64,000 nt of DNA from positions 3,447,399 to 3,511,398 of the forward strand of contig NC_060972.1 of assembly GCF_910589235.1 (NCBI RefSeq). Direction: 5' to 3'. Under the pieces are notes generated by a model. The model did not search any database. It worked only from the letters and a program-made list of their open reading frames with translations, and was not told the DNA's origin. A program made the translations under genes and the position numbers. Source of the stretch: Vespa crabro. Its lineage: Eukaryota > Arthropoda > Insecta > Hymenoptera > Vespidae. Below are positions 9,381 to 22,412 of the stretch, in pieces. Every line of letters starts with the position of its first letter. Positions within the stretch are counted from its first letter, which is position 1.

Positions 9381-9957
9381 CTGTCCCTATTCCCTCTTCT
9401 TCTTCTACTTCTTTTCTTCTTTCTCTTGCATCTGCAAGCATCCAGTTTAAAACTCGGAAGTCCCTCGAGGGTAACGAGTGACTAACTTGAAAGAGAACCA
9501 TCGACCTTGAATTCTACTTCTCTCTCTCTCTCTTTTTTTTTTTTTTTATTATGTGTTCTTCAACTTGATCGACCCTCCCCCCGACCCCCCTTGAATTACG
9601 TCAGATCGAGATCCAAACGACGTACCGTTATAATCGTACTTCTTACACATCTGCTTTTAAAGAGAATAGAATCTTTTTATGAATTAATTTGAAGATATTT
9701 TTCATATTTCTCAATAGAAACAAAAGGTGAATAAGAATATTATGATTGATTCGATATGATTTTATGATAGTGAAAATTATTTAAAAATTTTACAAGGTTA
9801 CGTTGATATTCCATAAAAGGTCATTTTACCCTTACGAATTTTCAAGGACTTCTATTTCATCTTTTCTCATGATACATAATTTCCCATAAATATTTTAGCT
9901 TGCTGTCATAACGGAAGGACGATTGGTCAGATGTCACGACCTTCTCATTAACCTCGA

Positions 9958-10040
9958 GAAGAAGAAGAAAAAGAAAAAGAAGAAGGAGAAGAAGGAGGAG
10001 GAGAAGGAGAAGGAGAAGAAGAAGAAGAAGAAGAAGTAGG
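9958..10040. repeat. GAA/GGA trinucleotide repeat
   Basis: Imperfect purine trinucleotide tract (AAGAAG, GGAGAA, AGGAGG). On the complementary strand it reads as a spurious poly-Leu/Phe/Ser frame. Confidence 0.9.
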
Positions 10041-13000
10041 AAGAAAGGAAGGAAGGAAGAATAGAGGAAGGGGATGGGAAGGGAATGGGAAGAAAAAAAC
10101 AAGAAGGGCGAAGGAGTCTGAGAGAATCCCGAATGGTTCTATGTTGGCTTGACCACAAAACTTTATCCTTCTCTTTCTTTCTTAAGAGTGCTCAAGAAAG
10201 CGAAACAAGTTCGAGGTTTAAATTTGGAGCTCCCACCCCCGTTGAAGGAACCTTTTTCTCTCTTGGATCCCAGGATGGCACCTGCACCAAGTTGTTAACA
10301 CCCACACTGATCTTCTCGTAGATTTGACAGGAAGGAAACATTATCCTCGAATCCTAAAGATCTTGCTTCCGCTTATAACACGCCTAAATTCACCCTCCTA
10401 CTCGTTCTATAGTATCTATAATTACTTGCCACTTTACTTTCAATATCAACGAAGAACTCCCACGGTTTTTGTAAAAAATAAGAAAAAAAAAAATAAAAAA
10501 AATAAAAAAAAAGGAAAGAAAAAAATAGAAAGATAAAAAAAATATGAAAAAGAAAAGGAAAATGAAAAAATTTTCAGAACAAAAATCCGTCCTACTGTAT
10601 ATCATCAAATTCTCATTTTTATTAACATGACACAAATGCTTCCCTTAAAAGGTAACAGCCCTCTTGTTCGTTAGGGGAGGTCGTATGGCTTACATCTGGA
10701 ATATTAGGGAAATCGTTTGTATTCCATTCATAGCAGAAAGCATAACTCGTTTTTATAGAGTGTATGATAAAAAAAAAATAAGGAAAAAAAAAGAAAAGGA
10801 AACGATTTAAATTTATTGGACAAATGATAATTTTCTAATGATCGTACTATTCCTAAGGAAATCCCTTTCAAAATAAGAAATATAACGAAAATAAATTATT
10901 TATCCATTACGATTGAAAATATTTTATATTATATGGTTACCATATAATATAATTCATTGTGAAAATTGAAAGGAAAATTGCAAAGGAAAAATATTATTGT
11001 GAAATGGATGTTTATTATGAAGGAAATTATACAATTGATATTTTGAAATCTATTTGAACAAATACTATTGTAAATAAACTTAATGCAATAGTCAAAACAT
11101 GAACATCGGTCGTATATCAAACGAATCCCATTTACTTCAATTATGTCCTGGATTCAATCAGCCTGGCAAATTAGAGCAAGTAAATTATCCATTTTGCGCA
11201 TTTCCAATAGAGCAATTCGGAGATTGATGGTCTCTATTTTTTTTTTTTTTTTAAGACTTCAGTAGATATATTGTTAAATTTAATCGATATCCAATTATTC
11301 AGATAAAGTAATTATCTTTTGGTATATTGTTTTTTATGATTCAAAAAACAAGGAGAACATTTTTGAGATTATTTAATTTCTATATTACAAATAATTTATT
11401 TAATTTCTTAATTGAAAACAAACAAGGAATACTATAGATGAGTTTTATTTATAATCAATTTTTATTAATAGTCAATTATTAATAATCGAAGTTTTATTAA
11501 TAGTCAATTCCATAAGTAAAAATATTTGAAAATTGGATTATCTAGAAAGAAAAAACTCGGGCATTGTACGGACTTCTAATTAATCACTCGAACATCAATT
11601 AACTCATATGTTATTCGTTTAAATTAAATTTCTCATTAATGAACGTAATTTTATATTATTATAAAAAAAAAATATTGATACAATCTATTGAAATATACAT
11701 TGTAGTATTAATTTATTTCCTATATCTGATATTGAAAGAGATCGTAATAATTTCATTAAATAGTTCACGTTGGCTAATTATTTAAATGAAAAACTATATC
11801 TATAGGAAGGACATAATAACTTACAATAATTACAACTTGAACGAAAGTATCGAAGTGACATTTCTCGAGTCATTAAAGTAAGACAAATAAGAAAAAAAAA
11901 AAAAAAAAGGAAAAAAAAAGAAAACGAAACTATAGTTATAAGAAACGAAGTAGAAATTTGTAATTCAAAAGAAGAAATACTTCTTCCTGACATGTATAGT
12001 AATCAATAATAATCATTCAGTTTTGCTGAATGACGTAGATTCAATTGCGAAACATCGAGTGGTACCAGATCATTCTTAGGTATACCCTTCCGCAACTAGA
12101 CTCCTCTTCATCTTCCCTTTAACCCTCCTTCTTCCCTTTCCGACGACCTTAAGCTCGCAAAAGTTCTAGCTGTTCGTGGGCCAAAAGGACGTGCAAGGCG
12201 ATCACCTGGCGACGGTTCCCACGTTTCTGTGATTCGCGTTTGGCTTCACCCTTTGCCATACATTCCGTCGTCGTGACGGTGGATTCCAGAAGTCCCATAA
12301 TGGGCACGTAGTACGCACGGGTAAGTGGGGAGGTAAACGTGCGAGAAAGAGTGAGATGGAATGAAACAAATAAAGGAAGAAAAGAAAAGAAAAGAAGAAA
12401 AAAAGGAAAGAAGAGGGTAAAGGCTGGTGGGAGGGGGGGAGGGGGGAAAAGCTTAAAGAAACGAGCCTTGCCTCGTGCATCTATTATAGATGCCCCTGAC
12501 CGCTATGTCGGTTCGCGTGGCTGACACACGAGGGACCCGCGCCCAGCATATTCGACGTTTTATTGCTCGAAGAAAAAGAAATATCTAACTTGATGCTTTC
12601 TCCCTTAGAAGAAACGAAAAAGGTCAGGTATATTTCTATTTGCATAGAAAGCCTGATATTTTCTTTACACAAGACGAAACTTTGATTTTTTTTTTTTTCT
12701 TTTCTTTTTTTCTTCTTTTTTTTTTTTTTTCCTTTGCCGACAATCGTGGGAGGTTTTACGTTTTGATTATTTTTCTCCTTTTCTTTTTATCTCTTCTCCT
12801 TGTGGGAATATTTCTTTCTTTTTCTTTTCTTTCCTTTCTTTCTTTTCTTCTTTCTTTCTTTCTTCCTTTAGAAAAAGAACTTACGCGATAGTAAGTTCGG
12901 GAACTTATTGTTACTTGCACGTTACTTCTTTCATCGGTTTTTTAATTCCATTTGTTAATGTAACCGCGAACGTGATAATTCTTAATTAGGAAAAAAAATA

Positions 13001-13974
13001 CACTTAAAGTATATTCTAAATGTATTTAATAATTTTATCTTGATAAATCTATGATAGGCATATACTTTATTATTTTCTTAATTTTACGAGAGCTCTCTGG
13101 TATTGTTTTTTCGATGTGACGTTCGAAGGTGTAAGGGAACAAGTAATTGGAGGAGAAAGTTTTTTTTTTTTTTTTTTTTTTTTTTTAATCGATATCAAAT
13201 TTTCCAAGCAAGACTCGAGGAATAATCGAACGGTATGATTATTAGCTCGTAAAACGAGAGAGTAATCTCGAATAATACTTCGTGATTATTCGCTTTGTTA
13301 TCGTTCAAGAGGTAACTAAATCTTAGCGGTGCATCCTACCGAAATAAATCCCGTATTAAGGAGCAGTTCAGAAATCCGGTAAAATCATTCGTCGGTAGAT
13401 CTTTAAGTAATATGATCTATTTAATCTCCATCCGTCCACTGTCCTACATCATTTTGAACCGACCGTGGGATTTAAGATTATTTCGAAGTTGTTTAGTCAA
13501 AAATGGTAATCCTGCCAACGATACGGAATTGTTTTCGTATAGTCCTCTTTACGATCTTTCCTTTGGAACCGTAGGAGGATCATCGTGTAACAGGTCCACC
13601 CTTTGAATTACCCTTTTCCGTCCTCGTATCCCTTAAATAGCATATCCGGATTGACTCAAAGGGTACTTTGTTTTTTCTTTGATAAATCTAGCAAGCTGAA
13701 TATACTAAACTTTCTTGATACTAGTTTGTTATCCGAAAAGATTTTTAGTTAGGCACATCATATAATTCATAATAATTACAATACGCGAAATGTATGCCTG
13801 TGGAAGTGAATCAAAACAGTCTATGGATTTATAGCACGAACTCGATTAAGACAAAGAGTAAAGCTATGAGCCAAAGCAAAGGGTCACGCGAGATCTAATT
13901 TCGGGACATGGTGCTCTCGCGAAGCTGGCCTCGCGACCTTGAGCAATGATTTCAACGAAGGCTAGCCCAACAGG

Positions 13975-14004
13975 TTGTTGTTGTTGTTATTGTTGTTGTT
14001 GTTG
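13975..14004. repeat. TTG trinucleotide repeat
   Basis: (TTG)n with one TTA interruption; reads as poly-Asn or poly-Thr on the minus strand in other frames. Confidence 0.9.
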
Positions 14005-14372
14005 CTACTGCTGCTGCACCAGCAGTAATACGGCGATGAGCAGGAACGCGTGGCCGACCAGGAGAAACAGCAGCCACTGGTTCGCTGTGCTTAACGCGTT
14101 GCTGAACGTCGCTGGTCCTCTTGGACTCAAAAAGAGGAAGGGAAGATGAAGAAGAGAGAGAAAGAGGGAGAGAGAGAAAGAGAGAGGGAAAGAGATGAAA
14201 CGTTGGAAAGAGAAAGACAGAGAGAGGGAGAAGAGTGCTGGTGAGAACACACCGCGCCACGCGTTCCCACCATCCTCCTCGGGCCTCTTCGGCTCTCACT
14301 TCGGATATATTCGTTCTCTGCTCTTCGCTCCCGATATCTTGCACCGCTAAAAAGCCCTCCCGTGCTAACCAT
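14005..14372 (-). CDS. Candidate small membrane protein (terminal exon 14005-~14118)
   Basis: On the minus strand a frame ending at TAG (14007-14005) encodes a hydrophobic segment, WLLFLLVGHAFLLIAVLLLV, followed by three Gln. Codons are strongly G/C-ending (CTG, CTC, GTC, GGC, GCC, ATC), unlike the AT-rich surroundings, which argues for real coding. The 20-residue helix at the extreme C-terminus would make a tail-anchored protein. Upstream, a pyrimidine-rich tract runs into AG dinucleotides that could be a splice acceptor (for example at 14112). A possible first exon starts at ATG 14372 (MVSTGGLFSGARYRERR...), giving about 75-80 residues. No family is recognised. The alternative is a GC-rich enhancer island that is open by chance. 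A (TTG)n tract follows the stop at 13975-14004. Confidence 0.25.
14151..14235. repeat. Imperfect GA microsatellite
   Basis: GA-rich with GGAAAG interruptions, directly beside the candidate membrane-protein exon. On the minus strand it could act as a polypyrimidine tract. Confidence 0.85.
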
Positions 14373-14420
14373 GGACCCCCATGGATTATTTTTCTCTTTC
14401 TCTCTTACTGAGGGATGCAG

Positions 14421-14444
14421 ACCTCTCTCTCTCTCTCTCTCTCT

Positions 14445-14488
<44 letters not shown>
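14421..14488. repeat. CT microsatellite
   Basis: (CT)n interrupted by CCCTCC. Confidence 0.95.
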
Positions 14489-14491
<3 letters not shown>

Positions 14492-16797
14492 GTAATCTTT
14501 TTTATCAAATTCTTTCTCTCGACATTTCTTTTTCATTCATTCTCGTCCGATTTGCCTGCAAAACTTTAGATTATTCCTAATATCATGATGACTTCATTTG
14601 CCTACTGTATTTTTAACTTTCATCCAATTCCTCGATTGTAAAATCTAGAACTAGATTGAAAGAATGATACTCCGTGATTCAGATAAGTATTGATGATGTT
14701 ATGCTCGTGAATCTTTTTTACATTGAAAAATAACTATGTTATATTTATCATCAAGTCTATATGGATTATTATTGAACAATAGATATTTTTTAATTATTTA
14801 TAAACATTATATATCCTTCAAATGATTAAATAAGTACATTTCTTTTATTATTAATCATTGTACAGTAAGTTACTGTATAGAAAACAGAAGATGTAGGAAT
14901 AATTTGTCGTAGGAAAGGATGCTGTTAAATAATTAGAAAGGAACTAATTAAGGTGAATAATAAATAAGATATACCGAACTTTACAACTACTTTTCATAAT
15001 GCAGAAACTATCTTTCCTATGGGAACGATGGTGGTAATTCGACTGAAGAAAAACTTGCTAGACTAAGTAGCTCTATGCAAATCTTCTTATCCTTAGCTCA
15101 TGAGGAAAACTCGTCATGAGGGAACGTCATCTTACATTAATTAATCATCTGCAAAACTTATGCGAAAAAAGAAAAACATTTTGCTTCCATAATTTATCTT
15201 ACTACGAATCGATTCTTAATTTTTTTGTTCTTACTTCTACTTGAAAACGACGCATTTATATTTCGAAATAATAATTTATCATTTTATCTGGATAGATAAA
15301 CGTATGTTCATTTTATCGATCAACTTGGAATAGAGTAAATTGAACAACGTTGAGTTCGCAAGATCGATGATTATGATTACCCGGTAATCATCGTGCGCAT
15401 GAACGATTTAGATAGATTAGATAAAATGTAATTATTGGAAAGTAAAAATGTTCTGTGTAAAATTTATCTTTTTTTTTTTTTTTATTTATACTTAGTTTTC
15501 TGTGATACTTTGGCCAAGCAAAAATTATTTTGATGTAACAATCGAGGAACAAGAAATGTAAACGGTATTGCGCTTAGAACCACATCAGCTGTTTTAAAAC
15601 GATGTTGCTCGTGCTGCTCGTATCAAAAGTTAGGGTACCAAACAATGCAAGCGTCTTTTATGGATTAAAGAACCCCTCCTGTGAATGTCTTCGATTTTTC
15701 AATGGTAAGGAACGTGGCACAAGTCTACATATCACCTGTCATCTGATTTATCGAATTTTTGAAAAAAAAAAAGAAAAAAAAGAAAAACAATGTTTACGAT
15801 AAAAATAGAAAATCTGAGAAATACAGAAACTTACAATTAGAATAATTTCAAAATAATGTTTTACGACATAATTTAATTAATATTTTATTTTATTTTTTCG
15901 AGACAAAATTATTTTCATCGATCAAAATCATTAAATAGAAATTATATGAAGGTTTGAAAATTTTTCTTAAATAATTGCCCAAGAATAAAATCATATTTTA
16001 AATTCGATATCAACGAAAGTATAAATCGTATTATCCAAGAATCTTCAAAAAAGAAACGTCTTGTTGGTATTTGAGGAGACCGCCCTCTTAGACCTGCGTT
16101 AAAGGGACCACGAAAAAGAAGGGTGGAAGGACAATAGATACGTTGCGCGAAACGCTTTTCATCGAGCGACGAAAGAAGGGGAATCCTGGCACGCGACTAA
16201 CGTCACCTGTCTGTCGTACGACCTACTGAAATCCTTATATCGATTTCTTTTAAGAGTGTGTCCCTCTTTGCAGCTGCAAAACTTTTCCTTGTTCTCTTAT
16301 ACCAATGGTCATCGAACCAAGACGTCTTCGCAATGATAATTACTGTTCGAACGTCATATGGTTAAAACGTTGAGATTCCCTATTTTCACGACAAAAAAGT
16401 GATGTTCAATCTTATATCTGACCATTGAAAAAGAAAAAGAATTTCATATGAGAAAACGAAAACGATTTTGAAAGGATTTTAATTTTCATTTCATCAGATT
16501 CCATTTGTCTCTTAAAGATAAAGTAGATAGAATCGTCGAAAAAAAAAAAAAAAAAAAAAGAAAAGAAAAAAGAATAGAAAAAATAAAAAAAAATAAAAAA
16601 AAAAATAAAGAAACAAAGAAAAAAGAAAAGAAAAGAAATGTCGATATACATATATATATACATATATATAGGTACAGATCCAGGTGCAAAAGACAATCGA
16701 AGGAACTAAAAGGGACGTGTGCCGTTTTCCCACGTGTGGTCCCTTCGCTTGTGCCTCGTGCAATTCCTCCTCATTCTTCTTGCACGTTCCCCTTCTC

Positions 16798-16800
<3 letters not shown>

Positions 16801-16844
<44 letters not shown>

Positions 16845-16850
16845 TCTTTT
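16801..16850. repeat. CT microsatellite
   Basis: (CT)n grading into CTTT. Confidence 0.9.
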
Positions 16851-17010
16851 CCTCCTTCTTTAGATCTGAAAGTCCGTTTCCCTCGTAATCTCGACACCCT
16901 GCAGACGTACGCTCAAGATTTTGACTCTCCCTTCGAAGATCGACGTCACGCGAGTAGTCTGACGTGTGCGAGTCTCTGACGTCACAAACTTATGTGTAAG
17001 AGAGAGAAAT

Positions 17011-17011
17011 G

Positions 17012-17079
<68 letters not shown>

Positions 17080-17084
17080 TATAG
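17011..17084. repeat. TA microsatellite
   Basis: (TA)n with GTAT interruptions at both ends; followed by a GA tract at 17112-17130. Confidence 0.95.
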
Positions 17085-17477
17085 ATAGAAAGAAAAAGAG
17101 TAAGAAAGAATTAGAGAGAGAGAGAGAGAAGCTGTGACGTAAGAAGGGCACCCTCGAGGAGCAATCATTTCTCTTCCTTCTCTTTCTTTTTTTTTGTGCC
17201 ACGTACATGCTATTATAGATCGAGCACGTTCTCTCCTCTCTTTCTCTCTTTTGATTATAAGAAGGTACATATTTTGCCGTGGGATTCTTCAATCGTGCAG
17301 ATGTCACGTGCAGATGCTTCGTGCAAACGCGTGTCGATAGGCTAGCATTAATTTTCTTCCACTTTTCCTTCTTTTTCTTTGCTTTTTCTTACCCCCAATT
17401 CACCCAAACCCTCCTTCCCCCTCTTCGCCATTTTTATTCCCTTTGCATTAGAGATTCGAAGAAGTAAAACTTTTCGT

Positions 17478-17509
<32 letters not shown>

Positions 17510-18599
17510 ATATCTCCTTATATGTATATATCGTATATAGAATGTCATCGTTCTTGACTAAGTATCGCATGCATACTCATACTCATAGCTTTCTTTCCCT
17601 CTGTATGTAAATTTATGCAGGCATTGCCCTATTAACCAAAACGTAATTCACGATGTACTGCGTGTACCTTCTTTTTCTTCCTTCTCTCTTCTTTTTCCTC
17701 CTCTGCCTCTGCTTCTTCTTCTTCTTGTTTCTTTTTCTTGGTTCTTTCTCTGTTTCTTCCTTCACTTCTCTTTTCCACGCAAAACCACTCTTCGACCCCT
17801 TTTACCACGCTTTCTTTCAAGACTAGGTCAATTTTTTGCAGAGCAAAAAGATTGTTGCAGCGACTAACGACAGCTGCACAAGTAGTCTTGTTATTGTTAA
17901 ATTTCGGATTATGCTAAGTATGCCGTAATATTCTCTGCAGTGAACGCCCTTAAGTGGGACACGCGATATTTGCATGTGACAAGACCGAGATCTTGCCTTT
18001 TTTCTCAATGTAATTAGAACATTCCTTTTCTTTTTGGTCTAACAATTTATTTGTAACGGTTCTTCGTCAAAATTTCTTATGAAAATTTTGGAAATCTCTT
18101 GATAATCGATGCCATTATTCGCTAAAATTTCCTTTCGAAACGAGCCATAACTCGACGACTTTCTTTCACTCTCGAATAACCAATTTCCATGTCACTTGTA
18201 ATCGTAAATTATGACGAAGCGTTCATTAAAAATTGAATTATATGGTTAATAGCGTGTCATCGGATAGCAAGTAGGCTTTAACACGCGATATACAGGTTGC
18301 AGATCCAGGTGCGTTCTTATAAAAGCGCGACATGTGCATGATTATAGTATTATTATATTAAATGTTTCTTCAAATTATGATTCCTCGTCATTTATAGAAG
18401 ACGAAACATTTATTATGATACTTTAATTATAACTGTGTGTGTGTGTGTGTTTTTTCTTCTTTTTTATGAATTTAACCATACATGTTCTCTCTTTAAGGAC
18501 ATGGAATATAGTATAATATATAAATATTAATTATAATTAATGAGAGCCTGTATCGATTTAATGAAATAGTTATTGAAATAAAAACATTAATTTTTGTCG

Positions 18600-18915
18600 C
18601 GACCTGGTGCGTTGGATCACCGTGAGAATAAACGATGAGTTATCAGCATAATTCCCATGGATGCTTCAACACCTGGTAGAATGTGGTCGCAGTTGGTTAA
18701 GTTTTGACCATAAAAAAGGACAAGATCCGGTTGTATGCCATAGCGAAACTTACGTTCCGATGGACAATAATTGTCTGTTAATAACGTCCGGTGGGGTGCT
18801 AACACACATGGCAAATAGTTTAACTCGTTGTGACAGATGCTTTTACGAGCAAAGCGCGGTAAACGTGTGTGATGAGAGGGTCAACTTTGGTATTCCGCTA
18901 ATTCTAACTTAACCA
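18600..18915. promoter_or_regulatory. Unique-sequence island, candidate enhancer
   Basis: About 315 bases free of simple repeats and clearly less AT-rich than its flanks. It contains GACAATAATTGTC (18763-18775), a perfect inverted repeat of two Sox-type ACAAT words, and a CAGATG E-box (about 18832). Frames are open on both strands (about 80 and 65 codons) but resemble no family. I favour a regulatory island over an exon. Confidence 0.25.
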
Positions 18916-19373
18916 AGTAAACTTTTTTGTTAGAATATATTGAAACAGTGATCTGTCGTACAATTGAGAATGAATATATGCGTCGAAGAAAAATTTTTAA
19001 TTAATTTATTCAAAATATACATTTATTTGAAGTAATCGATCTATATGGAATATAATACCCGAAATTAATTAATATTATTATACTGGTTAATGTTAATAGT
19101 TATTAGTAAAATTACAGATTTATTATATGAATATATAATAAAACGTCGCAATTTCTCTTTCTATGTTAAATTCATTATTGAAATATATCTATTTCAAATA
19201 TTGATATTGAATTTGTATATTGAATTACACAAGCGAATAATATACATTTCCCGCCAATTAGAAAACATCGCTGGATATTCTTCGAAGTTAGTTGAAATGT
19301 ATCTTTTTTCCTCGATCGATTACTACTTACCATCAGTAAATAATATTTACTCTACTCTTATCATTTTATTATT

Positions 19374-19412
<39 letters not shown>

Positions 19413-21990
19413 TATAATTTTCTCAGACGATTAATTGTTTAAACATTTAACTTTTTCGTAGATGAAAAATTTCTAATACTATTCGACGTCATACATATTT
19501 ATTTATTACATAAAAATTATTTCGAAGTATTAACTGATAAATTTCTTAAAGTAGCATAGCAATTAAAAATGTTTATTGATAAGCAATATGATCATCAAAT
19601 TGATCATCATTCTATAACAAAAGATTTATAGAACAAAATATATAATATTGAAGTTTCATGATGAATCAAAAGATATCGTGATTCGTTTGGTTCTCGACGA
19701 TGTTTGTTAATAGAAATAATGCTTTCTATATAAAAAAAGTATTTAAGAATGATTTTATTTAAAAGTACTTGTTATCTGTGAATTCGATGAAATTCTATGG
19801 TTCAAAATTTTGTTTAACTATTTAGGATTGCATGTGTTTTATCAAACATTCCAATAATGCATGACGAAGAAAAAAGAATAGAAAAATGAATTGTTGATGG
19901 TAAATAACTGTTAGTTGCTTATTTTGTTGTTTTCTTACGATTTATCATTTTCAATATTAAATATTAAACAATTATGGAAAAATAATTGAAATGTGTTCTT
20001 CTTTATCTACTGTATGTATGGCAAAAGTAGAAAGTGACCCACACATGGTAAAGAAGATTTCAATTTAAGTTACTACAGATAATATAGAAAACTGCAATGA
20101 TGATTCATAGATAATTCAATAATCGTATCTAAATAAATCGATAAACTACTAAATTATATATTGTTTAAAAAAAATTGTCAGAAAAGATAAAAAAATTATG
20201 AGTTTATCAATAGAGTAAACGAATTTGCGGCTGAATCGCAAAGCCACACTATTATTACCGACTGTTTTTGCTCAGTCAAAAAAAAAGAGCTCTACTATAA
20301 CCGGCTATTTTCTCTCGATCGATCAAACATCGCCCTACTATTACTCACTATATTTCGTTTCGTCAATAATCTGATATTTTTTTCAGGCTTTGCACAAAAT
20401 TACGAGTATTTGAAGTATCGCAATAATTCTACCATAATGTCAGAAATGTAAGCTTTCGCTCGTTATACTTCTACGTGCGATTTCCTTTTTATTATCATTT
20501 TTTTCCTCTACTATGAAGAAACTTCGGAAACTAAAGTTGATGTAACAAGTATGAAAAGCCTCATCCTTTAGCGAACTCTTTACTCGTCCTTTAGATTTTA
20601 GTTTATTATTCATAGAGAGATTATTTATATATTTCAAGCATAACTATGTACACAAATATAATCATTAGAAAATGATTGAAAATTACAAAATATACAAGAA
20701 TCTACTGTTTCCTAGCATTATATAATATATTTACAAATTAAACTTTATATTTTTTAACTGAATATTTTTCAAAACAAAAGTATGAATAAGAATACAATAA
20801 AAGTGAAGAAATAAAAACCTCAACATCCTTCAATCTCTCATACAAGTCTTTATTTCGTAGTAAATAGATCGGAAGAGCAAGTCCTGTTACGTAATACAGT
20901 TAGGTTTTGAAACAAACTAAGTGAAAGATTTCACCTGTCATAATCTTATAAACAAAAAAGAACTTCTGTCTTTCTCTACTCATGATTCATGTTGAATGGT
21001 CGTCCTCCTGTTACAACATATGCGTGGACAAGGCATTTCCTTTTGGAAAACTCAATATATGTAATCTGTTTTTACCTTGTTACCTATTTCCGAGAGGTCT
21101 GCACGCACTTTCAAAGATTTCAAAGGACAAAAAAAAGGGCAACTAAATGCTTCTACTTTCTTTCTCCGTTTTATTTCTGGAATTTACAAGCGATTATCGT
21201 TTTCCAACAATCGTTTTAGTAGATCCAGCGAACTATTTTCGAAGCAACAGCTTGTGTGGTCGAAAATTAAACGCGTAATAACCTGTATCTCGGGGGTTGT
21301 TCGTCGCATTTACCCACACTTATTTCCCGTTTTTTATAGCGTGTGATGAACGCCCTTTTGCCGCGCTTCTCGTTAGTTCAATTTTACGATCTAAGACGAG
21401 CGACCGTTATTTTTCATAATTCCGCAGCAATCAGGAGCGGCGCACTTTTTCGCCGCTTTGAAATCGCTCCCCCCGCCGATTCTTAAGGGTAGACCTTAAT
21501 TGCGCAGGTTATATACCATTTTATGACCGATCAGCTGCACCGTTCTGCACTCGACCGAGAGATCACGAAATTTCAACAGAGAACGGCTCTAACGGGATTC
21601 GTTAAGTCAAAATAAAATTCATTTTTATAAATAATATCAATTTGTCATTTTTTTTTTTTTATTGAAATCGAATTTTTAAATTAAAAAAAAAATATATAAA
21701 TGGCATCAAATAATTAAATTTAATATAACTCGATTTAATATTAAAAAAAGAAATGATTAATATAATTTATGTCGCATTTTATGTTATCTATAAAAAATAT
21801 TCTTTTAACAAGATCATAAAAATTAATTTTTGGCGAAAAGAAACTCATAAAAATGTTATTGAAAACAATTTAATTTTATTATCTACAATATATTTTGTAT
21901 TATATTTTCTCTATTATGTATATATTTTTTAATGGAAATTAAAATGTCATTTATATAAATTATAATATTGAAAATTAAAACACAATGTTT
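18916..21990. other. AT-rich gene-free stretch
   Basis: Plain AT-rich DNA with one TA microsatellite (19375-19410). A higher-GC island at about 21340-21600 contains a perfect 7-bp hairpin, AGCGGCG/CGCCGCT (21436-21442 and 21451-21457), and a CAGCTG. Nothing coding is supported. Confidence 0.6.
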
Positions 21991-22050
21991 CATTTGTTAT
22001 AAACTTGTTCAAAATAGAAATTTCAAAGTGCATCATATGTAATACTTGCG

Positions 22051-22187
22051 CACGCGCATAAGATCCGATCTAACAATAAGAGGGAAAGACACGTGGTAGG
22101 CATCGGTTCCCGAATCAATCCGAAGACGGTCGAAGACGGACGAAGGGCCTGACGCGCGATCCACGTGTGCAGAGCGTGCCACGCGTG
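22051..22187. promoter_or_regulatory. Cluster of four Hes/Dpn-type binding words
   Basis: CACGCG at 22051-22056, CACGTG at 22090-22095 and 22162-22167, and CACGCG (within the palindrome CACGCGTG) at 22180-22187. Known: bHLH-Orange repressors such as Hairy, E(spl) and Deadpan bind class B (CACGTG) and class C (CACGCG) sites. A 10-bp tandem repeat, CGAAGACGGW, sits between them (22121-22147). Confidence 0.35.
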
Positions 22188-22376
22188 AGTGCAGTTGCAT
22201 CGCTTCGGTGGTGGGAATAAGGCCGAAAGGAATTAGAGTGGGGGAAAAGAGACGGAATCCAATGCATTCCATTGGAATAACCAAGGGTTGTACTTAACAA
22301 TCACCTGGCGCCCACTTGTGATCGTCCTATGAGATCGAAAGTTACATATCCGTTTAGAAAATTTGCATTTTTTCTT

Positions 22377-22412
<36 letters not shown>

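Larger units (their letters stand above)
7441..13860. other. Gene-free stretch with repeats and scattered regulatory words
   Basis: No gene recognised. Holds poly-T (7530-7553), three perfect hairpins at 7704-7906, TA microsatellites (8238-8284, 8861-8924), three CAGCTG E-boxes (8306, 8434, 8829), a CT tract (9321-9376), a GAA/GGA tract (9958-10040), G-rich patches (9573-9590, 12426-12446), long T-rich runs (12688-12870, 13161-13186), and Su(H)-type words at 12216-12223 and 12801-12808. Confidence 0.6.
14590..18050. other. Gene-free stretch
   Basis: No gene recognised. Bases 14590-16050 are AT-rich and plain. Around 16070-16380 is a less AT-rich unique patch containing GCAGCTGC (16271). From 16540 to 17800 the DNA is dominated by A-rich runs, CT and TA microsatellites and pyrimidine tracts, with unique islands at 16690-16790 (CCCACGTGTGG core) and 17270-17340. 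A unique patch at 17820-18000 precedes ordinary AT-rich DNA. Confidence 0.6.

Noticed and set aside
12100..12310. Exon ending at the strong donor-like GTAAGT near 12321
   Set aside because: The open plus-strand frame stops before that site, so no continuous coding exon reaches the donor.
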